A DNA stretch of 64,000 nt from Candidatus Parabeggiatoa sp. nov. 2 (GTDB taxonomy: Bacteria; Pseudomonadota; Gammaproteobacteria; Beggiatoales; Beggiatoaceae): contig NBMI01000001.1 in NCBI GenBank assembly GCA_002085445.1, forward strand, positions 21,327-85,326, in the 5' to 3' direction. The notes under the pieces are model-generated. The model was given only the letters and a program-made list of their open reading frames with translations. It ran no database searches and was not told where the DNA came from. Positions 1 to 10,995 of this stretch are shown here, piece by piece. The position numbers and the translations under genes are program-made. The stretch's first letter is position 1. Each line of letters begins with the position of its first letter.

Positions 1-239
1 TTCGGTTTTTTTTATTTAAATAAAATAAATTGGTTATACTTAGCGCGGTAACAAACTTTTAATGAGGAAGGTGGGTAACAAAAACCCACCCTACATAAAA
101 TCCGCTGGACAAACTCCGAGGTTTGCTAAACCTCGAATATTTTTAGTTCCAAAAATATTTATCTGAAAAACGATAGCTCTTAAGAGCAATGATACCGTAT
201 GATCATAATTGACGTTTATCTCTTTAAAGTATAACTATC

Positions 240-755
240 ATGGCTTTACTTGAAGTATTACACTTTCCAGATACCAGATTGCGTACTCAAGCTAAACCCG
301 TCAAGCAAGTCGATAATACCATACGCGAACTCGTCGCTGACATGTTTGAGACTATGTATGCTGCCCCCGGTATTGGGCTGGCTGCTACGCAAGCCAATAT
401 TCATAAACAGATTATTGTGATTGATATAACAAAAGAAAGAAATCAGCCCTTGTGTCTTATCAATCCAAAACTCCTCAGCAGCGAGGGAGTACAATGTACT
501 GAAGAGGGGTGTTTATCCGTACCGGGGATATTTGAGGAGATAGAACGTGCTGAACGTATCACGGTGCAAGCACTGAACCAAAAGGGAGAAAGCTTTACGC
601 TGACTACCGATGGTTTGCTTGCCGTGTGCATTCTGCATGAAATCGATCACCTCAAAGGCAAATTGTTTGTGGACTACCTTTCGTCCCTAAAGCGTCAACG
701 CATTCGCAAAAAGTTGGTCAAACAACAGCGACGAGATTCTGTCAGTGATCAGTGA
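240..755 (+). CDS. def: peptide deformylase
   Basis: Removes the formyl group from the N-terminal methionine of nascent proteins in the cytoplasm; it is a metal-dependent hydrolase. All three family motifs are visible in the 171-residue product: GIGLAATQ near residue 43, EGCLSVP near residue 90, and HEIDH near residue 132. The Cys and the two His are the metal ligands and the Glu is catalytic. Length is normal for a bacterial enzyme. It is followed by fmt, the enzyme that adds the formyl group, in the usual def-fmt order. The TGA stop lies inside a short heptamer array (cagtgat units), so the repeat supplies the end of the gene. The last residues (about VSDQ) are therefore repeat-encoded and probably not conserved. 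Confidence 0.97.
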   Translation: MALLEVLHFPDTRLRTQAKPVKQVDNTIRELVADMFETMYAAPGIGLAATQANIHKQIIVIDITKERNQPLCLINPKLLSSEGVQCTEEGCLSVPGIFEEIERAERITVQALNQKGESFTLTTDGLLAVCILHEIDHLKGKLFVDYLSSLKRQRIRKKLVKQQRRDSVSDQ

Positions 756-802
756 TCAGTTTTCAGTGATTCTATGAGCAAGAAAGGGGCGTATTATTAA
801 AG

Positions 803-829
803 CCAAGGGCAACGCCCTTGGATGGTTTT
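803..829 (+). terminator. hairpin between def and fmt
   Basis: Perfect 8-bp stem (ccaagggc / gcccttgg) with a 3-base loop, followed a few bases later by a short T run. It could be a rho-independent terminator or attenuator after def. The same ccaagggc-type palindrome occurs elsewhere in the window as part of a repeat family, so it may only be a repeat copy. Confidence 0.35.
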
Positions 830-889
830 TGACACCCCGCAAGTCTTTTACTCAATTCAAGTTGAACATCGCGTTTTCTAACGAACTCA

Positions 890-1816
890 ATGATCAAAAA
901 ACGTATTATTTTTGCCGGTACGCCCCAATTTGCAGTGCCCTGTCTTCTCGCCCTGTTGAACTCTAAACATACTGTATGTGCCGTTTATACACAACCGGAT
1001 CGTAAAGCCGGGCGAGGGCGTAAATTGCAAGTCAGTCCGGTCAAATCGGTGGCATTAGAGCATGGAATTAACGTATATCAACCGCTCAACCTGAAAGAGG
1101 CCAAAACACAAGCGCAATTGATGGCGTTATCGGCCGACTTGATGATTGTGGTGGCTTACGGACTGTTGTTGCCAAAAGCGGTGCTAGAGATGCCAAGCAA
1201 AGGTTGTATTAATGTACATGCTTCTTTATTACCGCGCTGGCGTGGGGCGGCCCCCATTCAACGCGCCCTAATAGCGGGAGACACCCTCACCGGCATTACT
1301 TTGATGCGAATGGATGATGGCCTTGACACGGGAGCAATACTCAAAAAAGAAAGTTGTGATATTTTGCCAGATGAGACTGGGCAAACTTTGCATGATCGCC
1401 TAGCTCAGTTGGGAGCGCAAGTGCTGGCTAACACGATAGACGAGATTGAAAATTTGCCGGCGACTCAGCAGGATGACAGTCAAGCGACTTATGCCAAGAA
1501 ACTGGAAAAGGCGGAAGCACAACTAGATTGGAGCGAACCGGCGATTGTTTTAGAGCGCAAAGTGCGGGCCTTTAATCCTTGGCCGATTGCCCAAGCCAGT
1601 CTCTTTGACCAAACGCTACGCATTTGGGCCGCTCTTGCACGGCCATCCACGATGACAACTGAGCCAGTAGGCCGTGTCATACGTTGCCAGCGCGACGGCA
1701 TTGATGTTGTCACGGCGGATGGGATTTTGCGTTTATTGAAGGTTCAAAGAGCGGGCGGAAAGCCCATATTGGTTGGCGACTTCCTCAACGCTCATCCCGA
1801 ATATCGACTTGGGTAA
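890..1816 (+). CDS. fmt: methionyl-tRNA formyltransferase
   Basis: Formylates initiator Met-tRNA using 10-formyltetrahydrofolate; cytoplasmic. The 308-residue product has the usual length. It starts with the Rossmann-type FAGTPQFAVP segment and carries the catalytic formyltransferase signature HASLLPRWRGAAPIQRAL near residues 110-127, including the Asn-His-Asp arrangement (INVHAS and the later MDDGLDTG). The C-terminal OB-like tRNA-binding domain (AFNPWPIA onwards) is complete. It follows def by about 130 bp. The TAA stop is the first codon of a heptamer array (gtaattg repeated), another case of a repeat starting exactly at the end of the gene. Confidence 0.97.
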   Translation: MIKKRIIFAGTPQFAVPCLLALLNSKHTVCAVYTQPDRKAGRGRKLQVSPVKSVALEHGINVYQPLNLKEAKTQAQLMALSADLMIVVAYGLLLPKAVLEMPSKGCINVHASLLPRWRGAAPIQRALIAGDTLTGITLMRMDDGLDTGAILKKESCDILPDETGQTLHDRLAQLGAQVLANTIDEIENLPATQQDDSQATYAKKLEKAEAQLDWSEPAIVLERKVRAFNPWPIAQASLFDQTLRIWAALARPSTMTTEPVGRVIRCQRDGIDVVTADGILRLLKVQRAGGKPILVGDFLNAHPEYRLG

Positions 1817-3228
1817 TTGGTAATTGGTAATTGGTATACTGCACATCGTTATAACTGGTTACACTAAAGGAAAAAATCGAACTAATCAAAACAACCCTGA
1901 AGGGGGAATAGCCCCAGGCGAAACCTCAATGCCATATCGTACCGCTTTTGGGTGAGGGCAACCATAAAGGATTGGGCAACCATAAAGGATTGGGCAACCA
2001 TAAAGGATTGCCCCTACATTACATGACGGTTTGTAGGGGCAATCCCACGTGCAAAGCCCTTAACTTAATGGCATTGAGGCGAAACCTAGGGGGAAAAATT
2101 TCAAACCCACCGCCCCAACCCCGAAGGGGTTTCCAGTACCGCTTTTTCGTAAGGGCTTTGCACGTGGGATTGCCCCTACGAACAGGATTGTCATGTAGGG
2201 GCAATCCTTTATGGTTGCCCAATCCTTTATGGTTGCCATAACGAAAAAGCCAAGCATAGAATGACAGTAAAAATTGAATTTATTGTCTAGGCCGATTTCC
2301 ATAATAGGATGACGGGCCATTTTTGGTTTTTTTTTTGAGGTAAAGCTAAAAAAATAACTGGCATGATACCAAGCTTTTCCGTTGATTATTATGATTACCT
2401 ATTGGTTATAATAGACGATTTAAAAATAGATGCCTATTGGCCGACAATGTATAGATAACTTTTTGGCCTGTCTCGTCTTCAAGGGAGACAAGCTGTCAAA
2501 CATTTTAATTGTTAATCATTATTCTATAACTTCTTATTTTAAAAGAACAATTTTAAGTTTTCTTAAAAATGACGGCACTTATGACGATTTAATGCTATTA
2601 CCTCTTATAATATTAATCCCTATTTTTAGTAAGACTATTACCAAAATACGCGGCTCTCTGAGGGTAGCTTTTTTGACTAAAAATAGCTAATTTTATAAAA
2701 ATAACGCTTTTTCTAATTTATTAACAATAAATGTTCATTTAAATAACTTAAATTTCGTTTTATTAGAAAATTTACGGGGGTTATATTTTTGAAATGTTGT
2801 TTATTTAGATAACACAACTTCTTGTTAAATTTAGAAATTTTAATCTTTATTAGAGCAGAAAGGCCGTTAAATCAGGAAGGCAGGAGTCAGTTTGGGAGTC
2901 GTCCAAACTAACGTTTGGGAGTCGTCCAAACTTAAGTTTGGCAGAAGTTAGTTTGGCAACGCCCTTAAATTCGTCCAAGGAAGGCAGGAGTCCAAACTTT
3001 GCTCCAGTTTCGCTCTGCGAAACTTTTGCCGACGATTTGAGCTTGGATGGTTCATCGACAAATATGGCCGACTCCTATTTACCCGTCAATAGAACATTAA
3101 CAATATAGTAGGGTGTTTATTTTGATTATTACCGTGGTATTTTCATTTCCAGGCTAAAGTTTTTCTCTGAAAAACTTTAACCTAATTTTCATTTTTCATT
3201 TTTCATTTCTCATTTTTCATTTTTCATT
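1817..3228. repeat. gene-free spacer with a long inverted repeat and several repeat families
   Basis: No convincing gene. The stretch opens with a heptamer array (gtaattg, 1812-1836). It then holds a long inverted repeat of about 270 bp (about 1967-2237, listed separately), an AT-rich segment (2300-2870) and copies of the gtccaaactttagtttggca family (about 2885-3000). It ends in a cattttt heptamer run (about 3188-3228) directly before the rsmB start. Short open frames in the AT-rich part (for example 2430-2690) have no recognisable domain and I do not call them. Confidence 0.7.
1967..2237. repeat. long imperfect inverted repeat, MITE-like
   Basis: The left arm carries two copies of gggcaaccataaaggattg, then gcccctacat, gtaggggcaatcccacgtg and caaagccctta. 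The right arm (about 2149-2237) carries the same blocks in reverse complement and reverse order. The arms are each about 90-100 bp and enclose a centre with aaccccgaaggggttt. Parts of the same element recur near 12975-13005, 55300-55400 and 58678-58706, which marks it as a dispersed non-coding element. No transposase is present. Confidence 0.8.
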
Positions 3229-4545
3229 ATGGATGCTCGTAGCATAGCTACCCAAATATTGACCCAAGTTATAGGACATCGGCGTTCTTTATCAGACAGC
3301 CTAGACACTCACCTCAAAAGCTTAAATGATGCCCGTGAACGCGCCTTGGCACAAGCCTTGTGTTATGGCGTGTTACGTTGGCAGCCGCGTTTGCAGGCAT
3401 TGTTACAACGTTTGCTCCGTAAACCTTTCAAAGCCAAAGATTATGATATTCAAGTCCTCTTATTGATAGGCTTATACCAACACCTGTATTTACGCATCCC
3501 ACCTCATGCCGCGACAGCGGCAACCGTGAATGTCACACGCACCTTGAAAAAACCTTGGGCAACCGGTTTAGTCAATGCCGTATTACGCAATTTTATTAGT
3601 CAGCGCGACAAGTTGCTGAAAAGAGTAGATGCTAACATCAGCGTGAAATTAGCACATCCGCCTTGGTTACTAAAACGCTTGCAAGCCGATTGGCCTACCC
3701 AATGGGAAACCTTGGCTGATGCGAATAATGCCCATCCGCCCTTGACTTTACGAGTGAATGCCCGTATAAAGTCGCGTGACGCTTATCTTGAACATTTGCA
3801 TCAGGCCAATATTGCGGCAACACCGACACCTTATACGGACTATGGAATTACCCTAGAACACCCGATAGATGTTCAACACTTACCCGGATTTGCACAAGGT
3901 TGGCTATCGGTGCAAGATGGCGCCGCACAACTGGCCGCACCATTACTAGATGTCCCGCCTGGCGCACGAGTGTTAGATGCTTGTGCCGCGCCGGGCGGCA
4001 AAACCGCACATCTGCTGGAACGCTATGAAATAGAGACACTATTAGCCTTAGATTTAAAACCCGCTCGTGTACAAAAACTGCGCGATACTTTGCAGCGTTT
4101 GCAACTATCGGCCGACTTGCGCTGTGCCGATGCCAGTCAACCCGACACATGGTGGGACAATCAACCTTTTGAGCGAATTTTATTAGATGTGCCATGCTCA
4201 GGTAATGGTGTTATTCGCCGTCATCCTGATATCAAATACTTACGCCAACCTAGCGACATCGCCGCACTAGCCGCGCAACAAGCACGTTTACTTGACGCGT
4301 TATGGCCTTTACTTATGCCGGGGGGTAAATTACTTTATGTCACTTGTTCCGTTTTCGCCGAAGAAAATCATCTACAAATCCAGAACTTTTTAGCCACACA
4401 CGCCGATGCAACAGAAATCGTATTGACGGCCGACTGGGGTTATGCACAAGACTATGGACGGCAAATCCTGCCAGGTGAAAATAACCTAGATGGTTTTTAT
4501 TATGCCTGTCTTTCCAAGACCCAAATTCCTCATTCGCCCCATTGA
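3229..4545 (+). CDS. rsmB: 16S rRNA m5C967 methyltransferase RsmB
   Basis: Methylates cytosine 967 of 16S rRNA using S-adenosylmethionine. The 438-residue product has the N-terminal NusB-like helical domain (about residues 1-140) followed by the RsmB/NOP methyltransferase domain. SAM motif I appears as LDACAAPGGKTAHLLE near residue 250. The two catalytic cysteines lie in LLDVPCSGNGVIRRHP and in LLYVTCSVFAEEN. Position after def-fmt and before trkA is the standard gammaproteobacterial arrangement, although here more than 1.4 kb of repeats separates fmt from rsmB. The start codon follows directly on a cattttt heptamer array, so no normal ribosome binding site is visible. Confidence 0.96.
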   Translation: MDARSIATQILTQVIGHRRSLSDSLDTHLKSLNDARERALAQALCYGVLRWQPRLQALLQRLLRKPFKAKDYDIQVLLLIGLYQHLYLRIPPHAATAATVNVTRTLKKPWATGLVNAVLRNFISQRDKLLKRVDANISVKLAHPPWLLKRLQADWPTQWETLADANNAHPPLTLRVNARIKSRDAYLEHLHQANIAATPTPYTDYGITLEHPIDVQHLPGFAQGWLSVQDGAAQLAAPLLDVPPGARVLDACAAPGGKTAHLLERYEIETLLALDLKPARVQKLRDTLQRLQLSADLRCADASQPDTWWDNQPFERILLDVPCSGNGVIRRHPDIKYLRQPSDIAALAAQQARLLDALWPLLMPGGKLLYVTCSVFAEENHLQIQNFLATHADATEIVLTADWGYAQDYGRQILPGENNLDGFYYACLSKTQIPHSPH

Positions 4546-4807
4546 AAAAGCTTAGCTTTACTTACAAGTGTCCAAAATTAATTAATCATTAATCATTAAT
4601 CATTAATCATTAATCATTACATAAGCTATGCGGTCAAAGAAATCCGAGTTTTTTGAAAAATCGGATTTCTGGGTGGTCAAAAACGTATGGATTTAAGGAT
4701 ATTTTCTAAGTCTTTTTTAGCCTGAAAGCCTGAAAGCCTAAAATGTTCATTTTTTCATTTTTCATTCTTAATTTCTTAATTCGCATGGGTAATGGGTAAT
4801 AATTCGC
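4546..4807. repeat. heptamer array and small palindrome before trkA
   Basis: Contains a taatcat heptamer array (about 4578-4617) and a palindrome with 10-bp arms agaaatccga / tcggatttct (4638-4647 and 4661-4670). The palindrome is flanked by the direct repeat ggtcaaa (4632-4638 and 4675-4681). A second member of this palindrome family lies between nirS and the nonaheme cytochrome gene. A cattttt heptamer run precedes trkA. Confidence 0.65.
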
Positions 4808-6181
4808 ATGAAAATTATCATCCTTGGAGCCGGCCAAGTCGGTAGCTCCCTCGCCAGTAATCTTGTCAGTGAAGCTAACGACATTACAATCGTAGATCGC
4901 AACGCCACCCTGTTGCACAATTTACAAGAACATATAGATTTACGCACCGTATCTGGACATGCTGCCCATCCATACGTCCTGCTCAAAGCGGGAGCGGAAG
5001 ATGCCGACATGTTGATAGCTGTTACCAACAGCGATGAAACCAATATGGTTGCCTGTCAAATTGCTCATACCCTCTTTCATACTCCCACCAAAATTGCCCG
5101 TGTGCGCGAAGTTGATTATCTCAATCACACAGAAATTTTTGGCCCCGACGGTTTAGCCGTTGATGTGCATATCAGTCCAGAGCAACTGGTAACGCACTAT
5201 ACCCAACGTCTGATAGATTATCCAGACGCGTTACAAGTGCTTGACTTTGCCGATGGTAAAGTACAATTAGTCGCAGTGAAAGCCTTTTATGGTGGGCCGT
5301 TAGTTGGACACGCCTTGCGAGCCTTTGAAGATTACCTGCCCAACGTCGAAACACGAGTGGCGGCCATGTTTCGGCGCGGTAAGGCTATCCTTCCCGAAGG
5401 CGATACGGTTATTGAAGTCGATGATGAAGTCTTTTTTATTGCAGCAACTCAAAACATTCGCGCAGTGATGGCGGCTCTGCGTGAACTGGAGCGTCCCTGC
5501 AAGCGCATTATGATCGCCGGGGGCGGCAACATCGGTACCCGCTTGGCGACAGCGTTAGAGAAAAAATACCACGTTAAATTGATTGAGCATAACACCGCTC
5601 GTACCGAAGAAATATCTGAAATCGTAGATAAAACCATTGTGTTACAAGGTGATGTTGCTGATGAAGATTTATTGCGCGAAGAAAATATTGATGAAACCGA
5701 TATTTTTTGCGCCGTCACCAACGACGATCAAATCAATATTCTGTCAGCCATGCTGGCTAAACGCATGGGCGCACGAAAAGTCATGGCTTTGATTAATCGC
5801 CCCGCTTATGTAGACTTAATAGAAAGCAGCACGATTGACATTGCTATTTCGCCACAACAAACCACTATCGGCACCTTGCTGGCTCATATCCGACGAGGCG
5901 ATGTGGTGGTAGTGCATTCCTTACGTCGCGGCGCTGCTGAAGCGATAGAAGCGATTGCGCATGGCGATAAAAAATCTTCCAAAGTGGTAGGCCGACGGAT
6001 TGATCAGATTAAGCTCCCGCCCGGCACCACGATAGGTGCCATTGTGCGCGGCGAACAAGTGCTGATGGCACACCATGACACGGTGATAGAACCAGAAGAT
6101 CATGTTATTTTGTTCTTAGTCGATAAAAAACGTATTACGGCCGTAGAACGACTATTTCAAGTGGGCGTGATGTTTTTGTGA
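4808..6181 (+). CDS. trkA: Trk potassium uptake regulatory NAD-binding protein TrkA
   Basis: Peripheral cytoplasmic regulator that binds NAD(H) and gates the TrkH/TrkG potassium channel. The 457-residue product has two RCK units, the normal full-length arrangement. The first Rossmann domain starts with the dinucleotide motif GAGQVG at residue 7. A first TrkA-C domain follows, then a second Rossmann domain with GGGNIG near residue 238 and a second TrkA-C domain at the end. No trkH is next to it; the downstream neighbour is repeat DNA. Assignment is secure. Confidence 0.96.
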   Translation: MKIIILGAGQVGSSLASNLVSEANDITIVDRNATLLHNLQEHIDLRTVSGHAAHPYVLLKAGAEDADMLIAVTNSDETNMVACQIAHTLFHTPTKIARVREVDYLNHTEIFGPDGLAVDVHISPEQLVTHYTQRLIDYPDALQVLDFADGKVQLVAVKAFYGGPLVGHALRAFEDYLPNVETRVAAMFRRGKAILPEGDTVIEVDDEVFFIAATQNIRAVMAALRELERPCKRIMIAGGGNIGTRLATALEKKYHVKLIEHNTARTEEISEIVDKTIVLQGDVADEDLLREENIDETDIFCAVTNDDQINILSAMLAKRMGARKVMALINRPAYVDLIESSTIDIAISPQQTTIGTLLAHIRRGDVVVVHSLRRGAAEAIEAIAHGDKKSSKVVGRRIDQIKLPPGTTIGAIVRGEQVLMAHHDTVIEPEDHVILFLVDKKRITAVERLFQVGVMFL

Positions 6182-6897
6182 AGTCAGTCTTCGTTTGGAG
6201 TCCAAACTTTAGTTTGGCAGTTGGAGTCCAAACTTTAGTTTGGCAACGCCCTAAATGTCCGGTACAAAGTTCGAATATTGAAAACGGTTTTATGGCCCTC
6301 AAACTAGCGCCAATAGCCATACAAATAAGAAGGTATTTAGGCGCGTCCAAATAATTACATGGATTGAATATAAGCAAGGATTTCTCCTTGGGATTACTCA
6401 ATCCTTGTAGTTTGTAAGGCCAGACTTTAATTTTAAAACTTCCAAATGGCTTTATGGCCCTCAAACTAGCGCCAATAGCCATACAGATAAGAAGGGTATT
6501 TAGGCGCGTCTAAATAATTACAGGGATTGAATATAAGCAAGGATTTGTCCTTGGTTATCTGACTACTACAAACTTATAGATTCAGTCGCTAAAGCGACTA
6601 CTACAAACGCTCCTTGGTTATCTGACTACTACAAACTTATAGATTCAGTCGCTACAAACGCTCCTTGGTTATCTGACTACTACAAACTTATAGATTCAGT
6701 CGCTAAAGCGACTACTACAAACGCTCCTTGGTACTACAAACGCTCCTTGGTTATCTGACTACTACAAATTTATTTATAGATTCGGTCGCTAAAGCGACTA
6801 CTACAAACGCTCCTTGGTTATCTGACTACTACAAATTTATTTATAGATTCGGTCGCTAAAGCGACTACTACAAACACTACAAACGACGACTGCCAAA
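6182..6897. repeat. tandem repeats between trkA and nadE
   Basis: No gene seen. About 6185-6245 holds two gtccaaactttagtttggca copies. About 6270-6560 holds two inverted-orientation copies of the roughly 180-bp unit that is tandem at 57.9-58.5 kb (recognisable by tatggccctcaaactagcgcc and aatagccatac). About 6560-6885 is a tandem array of about 60-bp units with the palindrome gtcgctaaagcgac followed by tactacaaac and ggttatctgac. Confidence 0.75.
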
Positions 6898-8883
6898 CTA
6901 AAGTTTGGACTCCTGTTTTACTCGTTCTTTCATTTCGGCTAATTCTTCTGCATAGCTGCCCGATAGTATCGGAAAGCGACACCATGTTTTTGGATCAAGG
7001 CTTTCATCGTCTAAATGAAAACTGGGCGCAAAACGTTCTCGTTTCCACTGGTGACGTGTCCAGAGGTTAAAAAAGCGTTCAATCCATATTAGTAATTGTT
7101 CTTCATTATATTCGCGGAATTTAATGCGCAGCAAACAAAATATTTCGTAAGGCGTTTGGCGATCACGAATGGCTGCTTTTTCAATCACATTGAGCAAGGA
7201 ATAGGGCATTAAATCGGCTTCATCCGTTTGCTGCATTTCCTTGGGGCGTAATTCGGCGGTGGGGGTTTGTTGATTGACCAGTGCGAGGGCGGGAATCGGT
7301 GCTAATTGCACGGGGCCTTCATGTTCTAACCAATTGAGCCATTGTCGTAAAAAGTCCTTGTCTATGCCAGCTAGGGGACTTAAGCCTCCACTGGTGTCGC
7401 CATCCATCGTGGCGTAACCTTGTGCCGCTTCGGAACGGTTACTGGTTGCCAATAATAACGCGTTGCGGAGATTGGCGAGCAACCAGACGCTAGGGGAGCG
7501 TGCCCGGGCTTGAATGTTTTGTAGGGCAATATCATGTTCTTCCCAATTGAGTTTTTGCTTGATGGCATAAGAGACTAAATCAATATAGCCTTTAACTAGC
7601 TTGTTAATGTTGAGTTCTAAGTAATCAGCGCCAAGGTTGTGTGCTAAGGTGGCCGCTGCACGTTGGGTGGTTTTGCTTGAATTTTCAGTGGCTTGATAAA
7701 CGCAGAGCAGTAATTTTTGTACGATGTCGGTGATAGTCGTGGTGCTGGAGAGGAATTGGAAGTTGATTTTGGCACAAAAGCCTTCAAGGCCGAGTTCGGC
7801 GACGCCTAATTCAACCATTAAGCGGACTAAACAGGCCGTCGCGGAAGAATCAGCACCGCCACTTAAGGAGACGACAAAACCTTGAGAGTGGCTTTTGCGG
7901 AGATAGTCAAATAAACCAAGGCTGACGGCGCGTGTAAATTCTTCTTCTTTGATTGTCGGGCTCTGATCCCATAGTTGCTGAGTAACGGTGTTTCTGCTCG
8001 GTGGTGTGTACGGGTAGTCAAAGGGAATATAAATACGGCTTTCTAACTTAGGTTGCCAATCACTGGTACGTGCTTGTGCCATGCGCGTTAAATCAACATC
8101 AACTAAAGCACTCACCCGTTGAGAGTTTGCAAAACTAAAGCGTTTGCAAGTCGCTAAGAGTTGTCCGCCAGTCGCTATCATCGCGTCACCGTCATAAATG
8201 GCTCGCCCAGCTTCGTTGCCAAGTAAATTGGTGTAAACATAACTGACGCTGAATGCGCGTGAACCTTCTAGCACAAAACGTTCACGGACTCTATGTTTGT
8301 CAAAGGCAAAATGGCTGGCGCTGGGGTTAAGAATAATATCGACGCCTTTTTCAGCGAGTTTGATGCCGGGGCGATTAGCTACCCAGGCTTCTTCACAGAT
8401 TTCAAAGCCGATACGCACTCCGCCACAGTTAAAGTAAATATCACCTATCGGATAGCGTTGCCCATTGATGTCGATTTCGGCATAGACTTCTTGAGGCCAT
8501 TTGTGGAACCAGCGTGGTTCGTAGTGGATGCCATCACTTGGTAAAAATCGTTTGGCAACAAATCCAGCAATTTTGCCGTTAGCGAGTAGACAGACGGTGT
8601 TGTAGATGCGGTTTTGATATAACAGCGGTAAGCCTACCGCGACGAGAATATTTTTGGTTTGTTTTGTTATTTCATGCAAGGATCGCCGCGATTGTGCTAA
8701 CGTGCCGGGCGCTAAAAATGCGTCTTCGCAGCCGTAACCGCTGATACAGAGTTCTGGTAAGCATAAAATGCATACTTTGTCGGCACGGGCGGCTTTGATA
8801 GCAGCAATAATATTTATTTGGTTGCCTTTCCAGTCTAGGGGGGTTTGATTGAGGGCCGCTGCGCCTACTTTAATGTATTTCAT
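6898..8883 (-). CDS. nadE: glutamine-dependent NAD+ synthetase
   Basis: Last step of NAD synthesis: amidates deamido-NAD using ammonia released from glutamine. The N-terminal nitrilase-type glutaminase domain shows the Glu-Lys-Cys triad at about residues 44 (LPELCISG), 111 (AKRFLPSD) and 163 (FEICEEAW). The synthetase domain has the ATP-binding P-loop SGGADSS at about residues 341-347. I chose the ATG at 8883 because GGAAG lies at the right distance before it and the nitrilase domain begins there; the frame upstream is repeat DNA and would add 23 odd residues. The result is 661 residues, normal for the two-domain type. The TAG stop lies inside a gtccaaactttagtttggca repeat, so the final QESKL is repeat-encoded. 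pncB lies upstream in the same direction, joining two steps of NAD salvage. Confidence 0.95.
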   Translation of the reverse strand: MKYIKVGAAALNQTPLDWKGNQINIIAAIKAARADKVCILCLPELCISGYGCEDAFLAPGTLAQSRRSLHEITKQTKNILVAVGLPLLYQNRIYNTVCLLANGKIAGFVAKRFLPSDGIHYEPRWFHKWPQEVYAEIDINGQRYPIGDIYFNCGGVRIGFEICEEAWVANRPGIKLAEKGVDIILNPSASHFAFDKHRVRERFVLEGSRAFSVSYVYTNLLGNEAGRAIYDGDAMIATGGQLLATCKRFSFANSQRVSALVDVDLTRMAQARTSDWQPKLESRIYIPFDYPYTPPSRNTVTQQLWDQSPTIKEEEFTRAVSLGLFDYLRKSHSQGFVVSLSGGADSSATACLVRLMVELGVAELGLEGFCAKINFQFLSSTTTITDIVQKLLLCVYQATENSSKTTQRAAATLAHNLGADYLELNINKLVKGYIDLVSYAIKQKLNWEEHDIALQNIQARARSPSVWLLANLRNALLLATSNRSEAAQGYATMDGDTSGGLSPLAGIDKDFLRQWLNWLEHEGPVQLAPIPALALVNQQTPTAELRPKEMQQTDEADLMPYSLLNVIEKAAIRDRQTPYEIFCLLRIKFREYNEEQLLIWIERFFNLWTRHQWKRERFAPSFHLDDESLDPKTWCRFPILSGSYAEELAEMKERVKQESKL

Positions 8884-9356
8884 TTGTGTCTTCCGGCAGT
8901 TAGTTAGTAGTAGTTGCTTTAGCAACTCTGTTAGTAGTCGTTGCTTTAGCAACTCAGTTAGTTAGTAGTCGTTGCTTTAGCAACTCAGTTCAAAACAGCC
9001 AACAGCATCAGCCGTTGCCTGAAAGCGAAAGTCCCCTAAAGGGGACTAAATAATTGTCTGAAAATCTATAGTTGCTTTAGCAACTTAGTTAGTAGTCGTT
9101 GCTTTAGCAACTCCTCAGTTAGTGGTAGTTGCTTTAGCAACTAACTGTTAGTAGTCGTTGCTTTAGCAACTCAGTTGGTTAGTAGTGGTTGCTTTAGCAA
9201 CTCCTCAGTTAGTAGTAGTTGCTTTAGCAACTCAGTTAGTAGTCGTTGCTTTAGCAACTTTGAGAAAAAGGCGATAAATCGCCTACTACAAACTACAAAC
9301 TATATACTATAGACTTTTTAGAAAAAGGCGATAAATCGCCTACTACAAACTACATA
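8884..9356. repeat. tandem palindromic repeats between pncB and nadE
   Basis: About a dozen units of the palindrome gttgctttagcaac, linked by tcagttagtagt, run almost without a break from 8900 to 9260. They are followed by two copies of aaaaaggcgataaatcgcctactacaaact (9265-9360). A single copy of the tttagtccccttta type lies near 9030. No gene is seen. The array occupies the whole space between pncB and nadE. Confidence 0.8.
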
Positions 9357-10835
9357 CTACAAACTTTTGGCTTTCTTTATAAGTTTTTGTTTCAGCGTAT
9401 AGAGATTCATTTCTAAATTGACGGGGTAAACCTCAGCCTTTTTCAAGCGTTTGATTGGTTCTGGGCAATGGACAAGTTGTTCTTGTACTCGTTGACGAAT
9501 TTGTTGCAACGAGGGTGAGTCTAACACGGCTTGCCCTTTGCGTAGCACGGGAATGAGTAATTCTTGATGAGGCGTGTCTGCGGGCAAGGTGGTGTGTTCT
9601 TCGTCAATGGAGTGGGCCGCTGGATTGACCAGATTCGGTGCGCCAACGGGCGTATCTAATTGATTGTAAATCATGTCGCCGATAAATTGGCCTTGGGCAT
9701 CACTAAAGCGGCGCACTTGTAAGAGGCCCGGATTGGATATCTTAATAGGTTCTTCTGATAATTTGAGCCGATATTGCCATTCGTCGCCCGGTTCACGAAT
9801 CGCCGTGAGTTTGTACACGCCTCCTAAGGCAGGTTGTTCATAACTGGTGACTAATTTGGTGCCAACGCCCCACAGATCAATTTTGGCATCGGCCGCTTTG
9901 AGATCGGCTATTAGGTGTTCATCTAAGTCGTTGCTGGCGACAATTCGCGCTTGTTCAAATCCGGCTTCATCGAGCATTTTTCGAGCTTGTTGGCTGAGGC
10001 TGACGAAATCGCCAGAGTCTAGGCGGATGCCAACTAATTGGTGGCCGTTTTCACGTAGCCATTGTCCCATTGCGATGGCCTTTTTTATGCCCTTGATGGT
10101 GTCAAAGGTGTCTACTAAAAATATACCGTTATTTGGCATAGTTTTTGCATATGCACTAAAGGCTTCGTCTTCGCTGGCAAAGGACATTATCCAACTATGG
10201 GCATGAGTGCCTTTGACGGGAATGCCGTAGAGTTTGCCCGCCAGCACATTTGAGGTTGCCGCGCAGCCGCCAATATAGGCGGCTCGACTGGCTGCCAAGG
10301 CACCGTCTATGCCTTGTGCCCGCCGCAAGCCAAATTCTAACACCGGTTCGCCCCGTGTCGCTTGGCAGACTCGTGCGGCCTTTGTTGCGATAAGTGTTTG
10401 AAAATTAATGATATTGAGCAAGGCCGTTTCCAAGATTTGACATTGCAATAGGGAGCCTTGCACTCGCAATAGTGGCTCTGATGGAAAGACGACAGTGCCT
10501 TCTGGCATCGCATCAATATTGCAGTCAAAGCGTAATTGGCTGAGGTAATCGAGGAACGCTGGTTCAAATAACGGTTTGTCATCAATGCCGGTTAGCGTGG
10601 CGAGATAGCTCAAATCGGTTTCTGTGAAACGCAAGTCTTCGAGATAGTCAAGCACGGTGCCTAAGCCGGCGGCAATGGTGTAGCCGCTGTGAAAGGGCGG
10701 TTTGCGAAAAAACAGCGCAAATACGGCCTCATGATTGATTTTATTAGTTTTCCAATAGCCATAAGCCATCGTTAACTGATATAAATCAGTGAGTAAAGAA
10801 AGTGAATGTCTATATAATTGTTTAATGTGGTTCAT
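9357..10835 (-). CDS. pncB: nicotinate phosphoribosyltransferase
   Basis: Converts nicotinate and PRPP to nicotinate mononucleotide in the Preiss-Handler route; cytoplasmic. The 492-residue product begins with the family's typical segment [15 protein letters not shown]. It contains FGLRRAQG and the central [12 protein letters not shown] block with the catalytic His region, then the phosphate-binding stretch with IRLDSGD. Length fits the larger bacterial class. It shares direction with nadE, which completes the same pathway. The stop codon TAG falls in a tttgtagt repeat unit, so the last one or two residues come from the repeat. No strong ribosome binding site is visible before the ATG. Confidence 0.95.
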   Translation of the reverse strand: MNHIKQLYRHSLSLLTDLYQLTMAYGYWKTNKINHEAVFALFFRKPPFHSGYTIAAGLGTVLDYLEDLRFTETDLSYLATLTGIDDKPLFEPAFLDYLSQLRFDCNIDAMPEGTVVFPSEPLLRVQGSLLQCQILETALLNIINFQTLIATKAARVCQATRGEPVLEFGLRRAQGIDGALAASRAAYIGGCAATSNVLAGKLYGIPVKGTHAHSWIMSFASEDEAFSAYAKTMPNNGIFLVDTFDTIKGIKKAIAMGQWLRENGHQLVGIRLDSGDFVSLSQQARKMLDEAGFEQARIVASNDLDEHLIADLKAADAKIDLWGVGTKLVTSYEQPALGGVYKLTAIREPGDEWQYRLKLSEEPIKISNPGLLQVRRFSDAQGQFIGDMIYNQLDTPVGAPNLVNPAAHSIDEEHTTLPADTPHQELLIPVLRKGQAVLDSPSLQQIRQRVQEQLVHCPEPIKRLKKAEVYPVNLEMNLYTLKQKLIKKAKSL

Positions 10836-10995
10836 AATTTAATTTATCTGCTGTTGGCTATTAGAATAAACTAATATCCTTAAAGAAAAATTACCTCTTT
10901 AAATCAAACAATGTATCCCAATTTAATCAATAATAATTATTATCACCTGAGCAACTCGCAAAACTCAACGCTTATTGGCTAACCGAGGCATTTTT

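Noticed and set aside
1948..2320. Open frames of 67-97 codons on both strands within the long inverted repeat
   Set aside because: Translations mirror the repeated gggcaaccataaagg units; artefacts of the palindrome.
2430..2690. 86-codon open frame in AT-rich DNA
   Set aside because: Low-complexity hydrophobic translation, no ribosome binding site and no recognisable domain; it sits in a repeat spacer.
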